A DNA stretch of 64,000 bases, taken from NCBI GenBank assembly GCA_027575805.1, contig JANBPU010000049.1, forward strand, positions 1-64,000, given 5' to 3'. A program made the translations under genes and the position numbers. Source of the DNA: Mycoemilia scoparia. Its lineage: Eukaryota > Kickxellomycota > Kickxellomycetes > Kickxellales > Kickxellaceae. The notes under the pieces are model-generated. The model searched no databases. It had not been told where the DNA came from and saw nothing but the letters and a program-made list of their open reading frames with translations. Below, piece by piece: positions 8,929-18,973 of the stretch; positions within the stretch are counted from its first letter, which is position 1, and each line of letters starts with the position of its first letter.

Positions 8929-10995
8929 ATGGAATCTGGATTTTTCACTGTTCTGGATGTCAAGCCGCCAAACAGACCAAGCATTCCAACTATGCCGGGA
9001 GATATTATCGCCTTCAACTCATTCCCTGACGATTTGAGTTCGACTACCCCCACATCGCCTCCCCTTTCCCCCACATTGTCAATTGATTCCGACAGCTCGT
9101 CCTTGGTATCCAGCATATATAATACTCCGACTCTCCACTATGCCACACCGCTAGATTCTCCAATATCCATTTCTCCATTCAATATTGACCATTTTCCCAC
9201 AAAAGAACACGCTAGTAGTGGCGGTTCTATTTTGCAACCACCAAGCTTGTCGGAGATGTCTATGTCCCTACAAACAAACAACTATAACCACCACCATCAC
9301 AATCAAATGTTTCCACGAAAAAGCCAAAATTCTGGTTCGCGATGTTTACATACTATGGTTTCCCACCCTGCCCTCCTTCAGTGGGCCCTATCGGAAGATC
9401 ACGAGCTCAGAAACCTTGAACTAAGAAGAGATGCCAGAAAATATAGGGAGAGATCTCGTTCGCATCTGGCTTCTTACACACACAATTGCCCAAGTGTCTT
9501 GCCGAATAACATGTCACAAAGTCTTACTACACAAGCATCAGCGCCAGCTATTTGTGCGGAGTGTGCAAACCACAGAAATGACGATCATAGACGAAAACCA
9601 AGTCTAGTCAGAAAGCGTGCATTAACTTCGTATCCAAGCCTCCCAAATTCGCTACTATCAAAAGGTGCCAAGAACTATGGAAATTCGCCAATACACTCGC
9701 GCAAAACCTCAACAGCATCGAACCTCTCATTCGTATCGAATTTTTCAACCATATCTTCAGGCAGCGACGACTCTTTCTACTCTGCAGATGACAGCATCTC
9801 AGAGCCCGTGTCCCCAACATCAGGCGCACATGAGACCGATAGTTCCTACACATGCAAAAGCGATCGTGGGCTACTTGGGGATCTTGGCACATTCCACAGC
9901 GAAAATGAAGCAGAGTACAACAATTACGATGATGAAAATGGCGGCTTTGGTGGTAGCGGCAGTAGCTCGTATTCACTATCTGGTGCCACCAACTCGGTTG
10001 GCGAGATAAGCACGCCTGCCTCCTCAGAAATATCCATCGGCCCAACAATGATTCGGCCAACAGACATCTCCCGCGGCGGGCGGCTTCCTAGGAATCTGCG
10101 CCCTTCATCGTGGTTTCACCTTATCGTGCGCTTCCAAGACGCACCATCTGTTAGAGACCCAGACTCTATTATAAACGACGCTGATTTCTACACTGTCCCC
10201 CCGTACACGGCCCGTGAGCCTGCTGCTGGGGAATCCAGCTGCAATGTTGATTGCAGTCGTTGGAAGTGCAAAGGGCTTGGGCTAGGCGGCAACGTCAGCA
10301 ACAATGGTGGCAGTGACTTTAACCACCCAGAATTCCAGCACACGAAGCGTCGTGCTTCATGCTTTGACCCATTTTTCCAAGGGTTTTCAGAGAAGACAGA
10401 GGATACTGACTTACATAATGCCCCTTCCGACCCTGATAGTTGTACTCTTGGGAATGACAACGCGTCACTACTAGCGACCACCAACACTGATATTCAAAAT
10501 ACAAGCTACCAAAAGCCAAAGCACGCAAGTGACACAAGAGCCGAATACAGTACCACCAATGACTGCTGGCTGCAGCCATTGAGACGGGATGAGAGGGTGC
10601 CTGACGACCAAAACCAGCCCTTAGAAAACAGGGATTGTAGCCGGGACTGCGATATTCTTGTTTACCACCAACAGCACCAGAAGATTTACAGTGATGAATC
10701 GGTCAATAGCAGCAAAGACGCCCGTAGTGAAGCACCATCCACTTTGACCAAAAATGTCAAGAATCTATTATTGCAGAACCAAAAACACTTTAACAATGCT
10801 CAAGTGGATCAGAGCCAGCAAGTACTCACTGCCAAAGAAAATAGGGTAAACAAAAAGAACCCCGCCCTTTCTTCATGCCTTTGCGAGCAGCAGCAAGGTG
10901 CAGCCACCACGGGTGTTCCTTGCGAAAACGGTGAGGGCAGGGTCAGTGTAATCGCCCAACAGTGCAATGTTTGCAAAAAGGTAAAACCAGAATAA
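8929..10995 (+). CDS. Uncharacterised, largely disordered protein with C-terminal CxxC
   Basis: I do not recognise this gene. From the ATG at 8929 it encodes 688 residues in one exon; the frame is open back to 8869 (20 more codons). I prefer 8929 because a good 3' splice site ends two bases upstream. Most of the protein is Ser/Thr/Asn/Asp-rich with acidic stretches and a His/Asn tract (about residue 120-128). Three more ordered blocks stand out: LLQWALSEDHELRNLELRRD near residues 150-165, a Cys pair AICAECANH near 210-220, and a Trp/Phe-containing block RPSSWFHLIVRFQDA near 390-410. The C-terminus ends in QCNVCKKVKPE, a second CxxC close to the stop. It could be a signalling or transcription scaffold, but nothing fixes a function. 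Codon use looks like its neighbours, so it is a real gene rather than chance. Confidence 0.7.
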   Translation: MESGFFTVLDVKPPNRPSIPTMPGDIIAFNSFPDDLSSTTPTSPPLSPTLSIDSDSSSLVSSIYNTPTLHYATPLDSPISISPFNIDHFPTKEHASSGGSILQPPSLSEMSMSLQTNNYNHHHHNQMFPRKSQNSGSRCLHTMVSHPALLQWALSEDHELRNLELRRDARKYRERSRSHLASYTHNCPSVLPNNMSQSLTTQASAPAICAECANHRNDDHRRKPSLVRKRALTSYPSLPNSLLSKGAKNYGNSPIHSRKTSTASNLSFVSNFSTISSGSDDSFYSADDSISEPVSPTSGAHETDSSYTCKSDRGLLGDLGTFHSENEAEYNNYDDENGGFGGSGSSSYSLSGATNSVGEISTPASSEISIGPTMIRPTDISRGGRLPRNLRPSSWFHLIVRFQDAPSVRDPDSIINDADFYTVPPYTAREPAAGESSCNVDCSRWKCKGLGLGGNVSNNGGSDFNHPEFQHTKRRASCFDPFFQGFSEKTEDTDLHNAPSDPDSCTLGNDNASLLATTNTDIQNTSYQKPKHASDTRAEYSTTNDCWLQPLRRDERVPDDQNQPLENRDCSRDCDILVYHQQHQKIYSDESVNSSKDARSEAPSTLTKNVKNLLLQNQKHFNNAQVDQSQQVLTAKENRVNKKNPALSSCLCEQQQGAATTGVPCENGEGRVSVIAQQCNVCKKVKPE

Positions 10996-11177
10996 CCCTC
11001 ATAATTTATAAATAGTTCTTACAAGGCTTAATAGCAGGCTGCAAGCCTTTTTCTGTTGCTACTTTCCACATTACACTACTTGTCACTTTGCTCTACCTGT
11101 TTTTTGTATTATATGCATTTTCACTCTTAAGCACTAAACATTTTATATTTCATACCCCAATTTAGACCTTCCCCTCA

Positions 11178-14129
11178 ATGTCTAACGCCGACGGCCAGTT
11201 AGTCACCGCTGACAATGTGACTCACGCCGTCGCCAGCAGGAGGCAATCTGTTAGACCGGGAAATTCAGTTGTTGCCAGTCGTCGCGGCACGGAAACCACG
11301 TGTTCCAGCGTGTTTATCAGTCCGGAGATAAAACCTTCTCGTAGCCATAGGCCATCTATCGCAGAACACCTTGCGCCTTCAGTGCCCCAGTCCCCTACAT
11401 CCCTTACGCCCTCTGGACATCGTCTGTCTAATGCTTCTAGCATAGGTAGTGGGGCCAGCACGGATAGTCAATGTGGTGTTCTTGGGCGTAGACGCAGCTT
11501 CCCTGCCATTGCTGGCCGGCTTTCTCTCAGTACTTCCGGAGAAAACTGCACGTCTGTTGATTCGAAGGAAAGCCAACAGCAGCAGAAGCAGCAGCAACAG
11601 CAGCCAAAGTCCTATGCATCATCGCCACTTGCTCCCCCAAGCGTGTCGTTTGCCGCTGACGCCAAGCAAGATGGCGCTGAATCTATTCGGACAAGCGAAA
11701 GGGAGGGGCATAAATGCAACTGTCTTAGCCGAAAGGGGAAGAGGGCGGAGCTATGCACTCATAAACAGACAAGCTCGGCCGGAGCAAAAAGTCCTGAGCC
11801 ACGGAATATACGTAGTAGCTCCTTAATATCGTCTTCGCCTTCTGGGAGAAGCGTACCGATATTGGAGCAGGCATTGAGGGCTCGCCATCCTATTTACAAG
11901 CTCGGAACGCTTGCAAACGACACATTCGAAGCAGGAAAATACTTGGATGCATTTGAATTGTACTCGTGGGCCCTATTATTCTTGTATCCACGCAAAGGTA
12001 CAGCTGCAGCCGATTATCTTTCAGACTCGGTGACTAGAAAAAGGCTCAAGCAACTGGGATGGCGTCTCGAAAAGAAGGACCTCGAGCTTCTCGGACGGCG
12101 TCCTAATGCCACTAGGCAATCTGGCAGCGAATTTGGTCCCAATTATTCTAAATCTAGAGATCCAAGAAACTCCGAGGCCAAGCAATCAACCTCACTGGAA
12201 GAAGGGTCAGCAAATTCTAGTGAGGCAGAGCTTACCTCGTCTGCTAGGAATGACAAGACTGAGAGCACAACTTGCAACCCGCTCCGCTCATTTTTCAAAT
12301 CAAGAAGCAAGCAGCAAAAGACCAAGTCAAAAGAAAAGGGACTCAAATCCCACTCGCACCAACCATCCCCCACAGACTCGCCAATTCTTCCAAAGCCATC
12401 TCGACCTGAACAATCTGACTCTAACCTCTCTGCCCCAGTGGAGCCAACCAACAGAAGGCACGACGCGAATTTTACAGCCGGCCAGTTCTCTTTGTCAGAC
12501 GACGATGATCAAATATATAAGAAGGGAAACAGGGGCTCGAATTGTCTCAAATTCTGGTCTTTCCCTGGTCTGGCAGATGGGAATGGCAAGAACCGTGCAG
12601 ATCCCATAGCTTTGGGTGGTGAAGACCCCATTGGAGATAGCAAAAGGAACAGGTTCTCGAATGATAATGTTTGCGATGACGATGTTGACACATCTCCTGA
12701 TGCTATCCTGTCCTATCCCGGTTCCCCAGTTACGATGTCATCCGCAGGTCAAGGGGATCACGATGTTCTCCCCCTATTGTCACAGCGCACGAATTCTGGA
12801 AAGGGCTCGCCAGTCATGGAAGACGGTCGTGTGTTCCCTGCAGATGTTGATAACAACGATCTAAAAAATGCCAGGGGCCCAAGTGGCTACACAATTCCTC
12901 TGAAGGAAGGTGACTCTCCTTCCAATGTTGCTGCAGCTTTGGAGTCAAAAAATACCAGCTCGCATTCATTGCCCGATCACATTAGTGGCGAAACTGGTTC
13001 ATCCTATGTTGATCCATGGGCCATGAAGAACCCCGAAGAAAAGGACGAGGTCACTGCATTACTATACGCAAACAGATCTGCTACCGCGTATGCTTTAGAG
13101 CGTTATGGTGAGGCCGTGCGTGATGCCAATCGGTGTATCGAGCTTAGGCCCAAATGGGCCAAGGGGTATTTTAGAAAAGCCGAGGCATTTCTGGCACTCG
13201 GAAAGGCACACAATGCTTATATATTTTACAAAAAGGCTATAGTGCGGGATCCGTCCGATACAACCATCAAGCTTGGGTATGAGCGTGCACGACTCACTAC
13301 AAAAAACGAAGCAATGGGACTCAAAGTCATTCAAATTCTTCCTGGAAGAGATATTTGCCACAAGGCCCCAGGCATCCATGTCATTCGCAACTTCATTTTT
13401 ATGTATGCTGGCGAAATGGCAAACTACATTTATTTGATTGCTGACATGGATACCAGAAAGTGCATTATTGTTGATGCCTGCTGGGACGTGCCTGGGATTA
13501 TCAAGATTATTGAGAGAGAAGGTCTTCAGCTTGCTGGTGCCATTGTTACTCATGCACATTTCGACCATGTTGGTGGCATTCCACCACCTCCATTCTCGTC
13601 GCTACACATTAAAGTCACTGGCTTAGCCACGCTAAAAAAGATATATCCTTATCTAAGCCTTATGGCTCACCCGTTAGACATACCGTCAATTCTCGAGGCA
13701 AACCCATCTTTGAGCAAGAACCAGATAACACCCACGCCGAATGGATTCGAGTTTATTCTTGGAAAAAGAACAAAGATTCAAACCATCCATACTCCTGGGC
13801 ACACGCCAGGCAGCCAGTGTATCCTGGTTAATGGATCCCGCCTGTTCAGCGGCGACACATTATTCCCAGGAAACTGTGGGCGAGTGGATTTAGAAGGAGG
13901 AGACCTGCGTGATATGATACAATCTCTTCAAACCAGACTTCAGGTCCTTGGCGACTCTACTGTTGTGTATCCAGGACATGAATATGGTGGCGAGTGGACG
14001 ACGATCGGGCGTGAAAAGAAGCATGGGTTCTTGCGTCCAGTTACAGGCGATACTGCCGAGGAGCTGTGGGAGCAGCTAGATATGCATTGTGATAACCCAA
14101 AAGAGCCGAAAACCGAGATATCTCAGTAA
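11178..14129 (+). CDS. TPR / metallo-beta-lactamase fold hydrolase fusion protein
   Basis: 983 residues, single exon. Residues 1-235 are disordered and Ser-rich with a Gln-rich tract. Residues 244-270 hold a first TPR helix pair (NDTFEAGKYLDAFELYSWAL). Residues about 271-615 are a low-complexity insert. Residues 620-700 hold two further TPR units (LLYANRSATAYALERYGEAV and DANRCIELRPKWAKGYFRKA), the Hop/PP5-like arrangement. Residues 715-960 are a metallo-beta-lactamase domain of glyoxalase II type: H792-x-H794-x-D796-H797, H871 in HTPGH, D893 in SGDTLF and H934 in PGHEYGG. All metal ligands are present, so it should be an active hydrolase; the substrate is unknown. Hop-type TPRs often bind Hsp70/Hsp90 C-termini, so chaperone recruitment is a reasonable inference. 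Confidence 0.85.
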   Translation: MSNADGQLVTADNVTHAVASRRQSVRPGNSVVASRRGTETTCSSVFISPEIKPSRSHRPSIAEHLAPSVPQSPTSLTPSGHRLSNASSIGSGASTDSQCGVLGRRRSFPAIAGRLSLSTSGENCTSVDSKESQQQQKQQQQQPKSYASSPLAPPSVSFAADAKQDGAESIRTSEREGHKCNCLSRKGKRAELCTHKQTSSAGAKSPEPRNIRSSSLISSSPSGRSVPILEQALRARHPIYKLGTLANDTFEAGKYLDAFELYSWALLFLYPRKGTAAADYLSDSVTRKRLKQLGWRLEKKDLELLGRRPNATRQSGSEFGPNYSKSRDPRNSEAKQSTSLEEGSANSSEAELTSSARNDKTESTTCNPLRSFFKSRSKQQKTKSKEKGLKSHSHQPSPTDSPILPKPSRPEQSDSNLSAPVEPTNRRHDANFTAGQFSLSDDDDQIYKKGNRGSNCLKFWSFPGLADGNGKNRADPIALGGEDPIGDSKRNRFSNDNVCDDDVDTSPDAILSYPGSPVTMSSAGQGDHDVLPLLSQRTNSGKGSPVMEDGRVFPADVDNNDLKNARGPSGYTIPLKEGDSPSNVAAALESKNTSSHSLPDHISGETGSSYVDPWAMKNPEEKDEVTALLYANRSATAYALERYGEAVRDANRCIELRPKWAKGYFRKAEAFLALGKAHNAYIFYKKAIVRDPSDTTIKLGYERARLTTKNEAMGLKVIQILPGRDICHKAPGIHVIRNFIFMYAGEMANYIYLIADMDTRKCIIVDACWDVPGIIKIIEREGLQLAGAIVTHAHFDHVGGIPPPPFSSLHIKVTGLATLKKIYPYLSLMAHPLDIPSILEANPSLSKNQITPTPNGFEFILGKRTKIQTIHTPGHTPGSQCILVNGSRLFSGDTLFPGNCGRVDLEGGDLRDMIQSLQTRLQVLGDSTVVYPGHEYGGEWTTIGREKKHGFLRPVTGDTAEELWEQLDMHCDNPKEPKTEISQ

Positions 14130-15061
14130 TGCACACTCTGATAATATTCTTTAGCCAATTCCTTTAACGACCATGACGACAATTTATGACCACATAATAC
14201 AATGTTCAATCATTAAAATATCAGATTTTTCATCATTTTTGCACTTTTTAGTCCCTTTATTTTATAGCTTTTTTATCCGCATGTATTAACTACTACTACT
14301 ATTACTACTACTATTATCATTATTACTACCAATTTTTTCATCACACAACAAAGCCATGTTTGCAACTTTGATTGGACATTCAACTTGATTTTGGAACATT
14401 GAAAGCGCCAGTTTCTAGAACACTTGAAAAGCTGGGTATTGAATGATTTCGTAGTGTATAACCATACGGCAGAGTCTCCCCTCAAAGTGAACCAGAGTAA
14501 CCTGCACTAACACTAACCTCTAAAATGTATGGTTTATGGGCCAAATCTACAGTAGCATATGAGGATACTATTTGGTTCACCACTTTTAGGAAGGGCCCAG
14601 CCATATCTCTGCTAATAGTTCTATTTAAAGGATAGCGATTTTGGTTTTTTGTCCTTTTTAAATGACAAAAAATGGCCATTTAGGATTCAACGAATTTGAT
14701 AGATGTTCACAGAATGCTTTCTAATAGAGTTGTTGAGTTGATCCGCCGAATCTTGGCTAGTAGAACATTCAATGGGCTGAACAATTAATCAAGGAATAGC
14801 CCATAAGACTGTATCTGAATGTGGGCCAATCCTACCCCACATGTCCCATTGTGGCAGTAGCCAATACAGCCTTTCTCTGCTACCTGATATTTGATTATCT
14901 TTCACCACTCAATTTCTTATTCCCCCATCCAAATAATAGCGCTTCCTTTGATTTACGTGATTTATTTGTAGTGTTTTCACCTCTGCCTCCTAATCATTAC
15001 CCTCACATTACTCATTTTTCTCATTTTAAACGCCACTTCGTATTACATTTAATACCTAAGA
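14130..15061. other. Intergenic region before UBC7
   Basis: About 930 bases with no supported gene. It contains an imperfect (ACT)n tract at 14288-14335 and a family D repeat at about 14500-14585. The last 150 bases are pyrimidine-rich, as expected for a fungal promoter and leader. Confidence 0.55.
14500..14585 (+). repeat. Dispersed repeat family D, copy 1
   Basis: CTAAAATGTATGGTTTATGG then GCCAAATCTACAGTAGCATA is matched at 42350-42440 by CTAAAATGTATGGCTTGTAG then GCCAAATCTGAGAGGCATAG. Ends are undefined. Confidence 0.5.
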
Positions 15062-15671
15062 ATGAATAGAACACCTAGGTCTTTGGCTGTTAAAAGGCTA
15101 ATGAAAGAGTACAGAGATCTAGCCAAGAATCCCCCGGAGGGAATCAAGGCGGGACCAAGGTCGGAAGATGACTTGTTTTTGTGGGATGCCAGTATCAGTG
15201 GTCCCGAAGGAACTCCATTTGAAGGTGGAACCCTAAAGGCTGAGCTCAAGTTTCCTACCGACTATCCACTGAGCCCTCCCACAATGCGCTTCACTTGCCC
15301 CATGTTCCACCCCAATGGTATGTAGTCACAGAGTTATTATTAGCTTTATAGGCCACTTTGTTAAACACCAACGCATTGGCGGGTTAAAATACCATATTTA
15401 TAATCAGTCTCGTATTTTGAATATAGTTTATAAGAACGGATATGTTTGTATTTCTATCCTACATGCTCCTGGAGACGATCCCCACCAATACGAAGACAGT
15501 TCTGAGAGATGGAGCCCAGTCCAAAGCGTTGAAAAGATTCTCCTTTCTGTTCTAAGCATGATCGCTGAACCCAATACCGAAAGCAGCGCCAATGTTGATG
15601 CTAGTGTTATGTGGAGAGATAACCGCGAAGAATATAACAGGGTCACAAGAAAGAACTTGGGGCTTTCTTAG
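15062..15671 (+). CDS. UBC7: Ubiquitin-conjugating enzyme E2, Ubc7/UBE2G2 type
   Basis: The E2 of ER-associated degradation, working at the ER membrane with Cue1-like and Hrd1/Doa10-type partners. Two exons (15062-15317 and 15427-15671) join in frame into 166 residues, against about 165 for yeast Ubc7. The UBC fold is complete: [18 protein letters not shown], the [14 protein letters not shown] block, HPN at the junction and the catalytic Cys in [16 protein letters not shown]. The acidic loop after the active site ([20 protein letters not shown]) is the 13-residue insertion that marks Ubc7/G2 E2s. The intron donor is GTATGT and the acceptor ATATAG. The start is the only ATG before the fold. 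Confidence 0.93.
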
Positions 15672-16155
15672 TCCCTTGATGCAGGTTTGGTTGGTTGTTT
15701 TGTTTTGCGGAATATATATATATATATATTCTCAGTATCTAAGAGATGTTGCTATTATTATTATTAAGCAATGCTTTTCAAACATATTCCCTGTCTCTTT
15801 TTATCTTGTTATCGTCAAGGCATATTTTTATTTTTAAACAAATGTAATTTGTATCCAAGAGCTTTATTGGCTGTGTCTTCCATTATTATTTCATTATGGT
15901 GGCTTTCAATAAACAATTGAATTGATAGATTATTTGCCATCAATGAGATTTTCTCAATTTATTTGCAGTTTTACTCATGCTGTCTTTAACCTTTGTTTGG
16001 TTAAAATGGACATCTATGTTTCAATAATAACCCATAAATTGTAATAACGACCAAATATGCGATAAATATGGTTTTTGTTTTATAAAGTTTATGTTTCTGC
16101 ACCAAGTTTAAGCTCATTCTCATTATACGGCTATAACACTCTTGTCGCTATCACC
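15672..16155. other. Intergenic region between UBC7 and HAUS6
   Basis: About 480 AT-rich bases with an (AT)n tract at about 15713-15729. A polyadenylation-like AATAAACAATTG occurs near 15906. No gene is seen. Confidence 0.5.
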
Positions 16156-18973
16156 ATGAAAAGCCGGGGAGACGATACAGTACATACTCAAATCCGGCGC
16201 CAAACTTTCTGGAACACTCTATTAGCGTTAGGATTTGATCCAGATTCAGCATGTACCGGAATATATGCTGGTGTTGAACTTGGACCGAATGTATTTGCGC
16301 AAGGAACCTATCATATGAAGGCAGCAGAGATAATACTATTCTTCCTTTTATCGCTACTTGATTCACAACAAGCAAAAATGGTATGTATATAGCAATATCC
16401 CAAGGCTTGGTAGAAGGAAGTTTGAATCAATAAGTAGCCGCCATATTACGATGTGTAATAACTTCTAGCAAGTGTCTTCATAAACTAATTCACAGCATCG
16501 AACCAAAATCATAGGTGTTTTGTAACTGCTGGCCAATATGTGAGCCACGGCAGTCTCGAGATTTTCGTGCTTCGACAACAAAGTGGCTCGAGCAGATACG
16601 AAAAGATTCTATAGAAAGTGAAAAGGGTCGCTGGCCAAAGACAGTACCAGTCAGGAGGTCCTATCTGGATGAATGCCGTGGCGAAAGGTTCGAGAATATT
16701 ATCTGGGCATTGGGTACAATGACTGCAGAGCATGTCTTGATTACAGAATTGAAACAGTATCTCTCAGAGAAACCTATGCTTCCTAATATATACGACGACC
16801 TTGACAACGATACCCTGATCTCACTCAATGTAAGTAAACAAAGTGTCATTCAGTAATAACTATAGATATCGCTGCTATAGTCTCAAAATTATACTAATCC
16901 TTTTAAACCAACGCTATTTCTTCTTGGTAATAGGCTCTTTGTAGTCAGATAAAGGCAAACTATTCTGTTATGACAGAAAGAAGGGAATTGGCGAAAAAGA
17001 AATGGATAGATATTAAAGGCGATATGGATGAATTGAACAACAGGCTGGTTAAGGATATAGAGGATACCGACACAGAGATTCGCGATATGCGCAAAAAGAA
17101 TGCAACAGCTGGTGCTGTTCTATCTCAGAATGCTACCCTGGAAGAAGTTACTGATCAAAGAGAAAGCCTTGCCGATGACTCCCGAAGGCTATGGAAGAAT
17201 ACTTCGGGGTGGATAGAGTCAAATAAATATCATGTTGAAATGGTAGACGCAGCAATGTCGGATAAAAGCAATGCTGTTCAATTAAAGGGATCAAAAAACG
17301 TGTTTGTTGCACCGCCACAAAGCATGAGCTCAGAATGGTCCAACTGGTTTACAAGAGAGGGGTTGGCACCTTATCAGGGAACAAAGCCAAATCTTGAAGT
17401 GTTAGTTAAAATGGCTACGGCCAGTATAAAGGCTTTATACGCTTCGTTGCTAAAGGATAATAACGAAATGCCATTACAACTATACAATGAACCTTGTAGT
17501 AAGTTGCATCAAAACCCCCCAAAGTGTCATTTGTTTACCAGAAACTTTTGGGAAAAACAAATCGATCTCAATCCTCTGTGTATTTATGTATTTATTAGCT
17601 AGACAGCAGCAGGATCTTTCGCTCTCTCATATAAATAAAACACTGGAAAATATCAACAAATCGTCTGTGGATTGCAAAGATCGAATTGCTAAGCTAACAA
17701 AGATCAAGTCAAGGCTCATGGAAAGGAGCATGGCGTTAGACACCAAGTTTTCTAAAAATGGCCAATCTGGTCTAACAGACAACTCCAAAAAGCGCCAAAG
17801 CGCCCAAATTTCAGAAAGCTCTAGCCTATTTTTAAACCTTTTAGATAAAGCATTGAGTGGCCCGATAAAACCGGTAAGCAACGATTCGCATTGTATACTC
17901 AAGATGTCTGTATAAAGCAAGATCTATAAGTTTATTTTCCTAATCTCTTCTAGAGCTCAAGACAGAGGATAGAGGAAAACATTGAGTTTCCTGAATTTCC
18001 GGGGATTATTGGCACCCAGCCATTAAATACACAGATTATGGAATGGCAGACAAATGACGCCTCACAGCATCAAGGGCGTATTGAAGCACTATTGGAAGAG
18101 AGTCGCAGACGCAAGTTTTCCTTATCCCAATTCAGCACAGGGCTGACCACACCAGGAACAACCAGTATGAGTAAGTTTAGATGCGTATATGGCAAGTTTT
18201 CTACTAAAAGGGAACAGACAGACACACTCACACATTCCCTGCAGATCAGTCCATAACCCATACATTCTAGCTGAGGGCTTGATGACGATTGACTGGTATC
18301 CAAGGGAGTGTCCTAGTACCCTTTTAGAGGAGACTGTTCTGTCATATGGGCGATAATTTTTGAAGGGTGAAAGTTTACTAGTAAAACTGGACATTCATTT
18401 GGCTGTGATTGTCCCTATAATCACTGGTCACCAAAATTCACTCTTCAAAAATTATGATCCATATGATGGGGTTGGATATGTGTTATAAAGACAAATAATC
18501 AATGAGCTTTCAAATTGCTGAAAAAATAGGGTCTATTTTTGGAGAGAGGAACTGCCTTTCAGAGCTAGCCTCGACGCCCAGTTTTCTTTTCAACAAAAGT
18601 ACTTTATCCTGTGAAACACCAAGTATAAGGCACTCTGTGCTGGGAGGGATGTCGAGGCCCTCCAGGAGTATGCTGTGGCATGCATCTGGAACGTCTCCAG
18701 GTATTCATAGCAGAAATGGGTCCATCGAAGCCTCTGAGGCAATAAAAGGTAAGCAAGCATGCTGGCTTATATACGCCACAAGGCCTGTTCGAGTCAAAAA
18801 GGGGATACCAAAAAACCCACTCTTTGAATCACATCTAACACATTTCTTCTCTTTTCTTTATTTACATGCGGGAATAAGCAGATAATGCCGAATATCAGCC
18901 TAAAGTGGCGATGGTGGCCAATCCGGGACCTGGCCTCGAAGATGTTGAGCCGGACTTCCTGGTAGATGACTAA
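16156..18973 (+). CDS. Augmin complex subunit 6 (HAUS6-like)
   Basis: HAUS6 is the augmin subunit that brings gamma-tubulin complexes to existing spindle microtubules. Seven exons (16156-16380, 16515-16829, 16934-17498, 17599-17873, 17954-18170, 18530-18748, 18882-18973) keep frame throughout and give 635 residues. The N-terminal HAUS6 domain is recognisable: FWNTLLALGFDPDSA, AAEIILFFLLSLLD, the FCNCWPICEPRQSRDFRAST block with the conserved CWP, then TKWLEQI and the ENIIWALGTMTAEHVL helix. The rest is coiled-coil (about residues 185-245 and 370-410) and a low-complexity tail. The ATG at 16156 is the only one before the domain. Intron 5 (18171-18529) is unusually long because it holds two repeats. 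The family call rests on the N-terminal domain only. Confidence 0.75.
18198..18345 (+). repeat. Dispersed repeat family B, copy 3, inside HAUS6 intron 5
   Basis: The left end is TTTCTACTAAAAGGGAACAG and the right end GTACCCTTTTAGAGGAGACT. The ends are inverted repeats. The interior matches 2101-2238 closely (CCATAACCCATACATTCTAG; GGTATCCAAGG). Confidence 0.75.
18343..18467 (+). repeat. MITE-like repeat family A, copy 4, inside HAUS6 intron 5
   Basis: About 124 bases. The left terminus is CATATGGGCGATAATTTT then TGAAGGGTGA. The right terminus is TCACTCTTCAAAAATTATGA then TCCATATG, a near-perfect inverted repeat. It abuts family B copy 3 with no spacer. Confidence 0.8.

Noticed and set aside
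9608..10060. 150-codon antisense frame
   Set aside because: Shadow of the 8929-10995 gene; Cys/Arg/His-rich composition is typical of antisense to Ser/Asn-rich codons.
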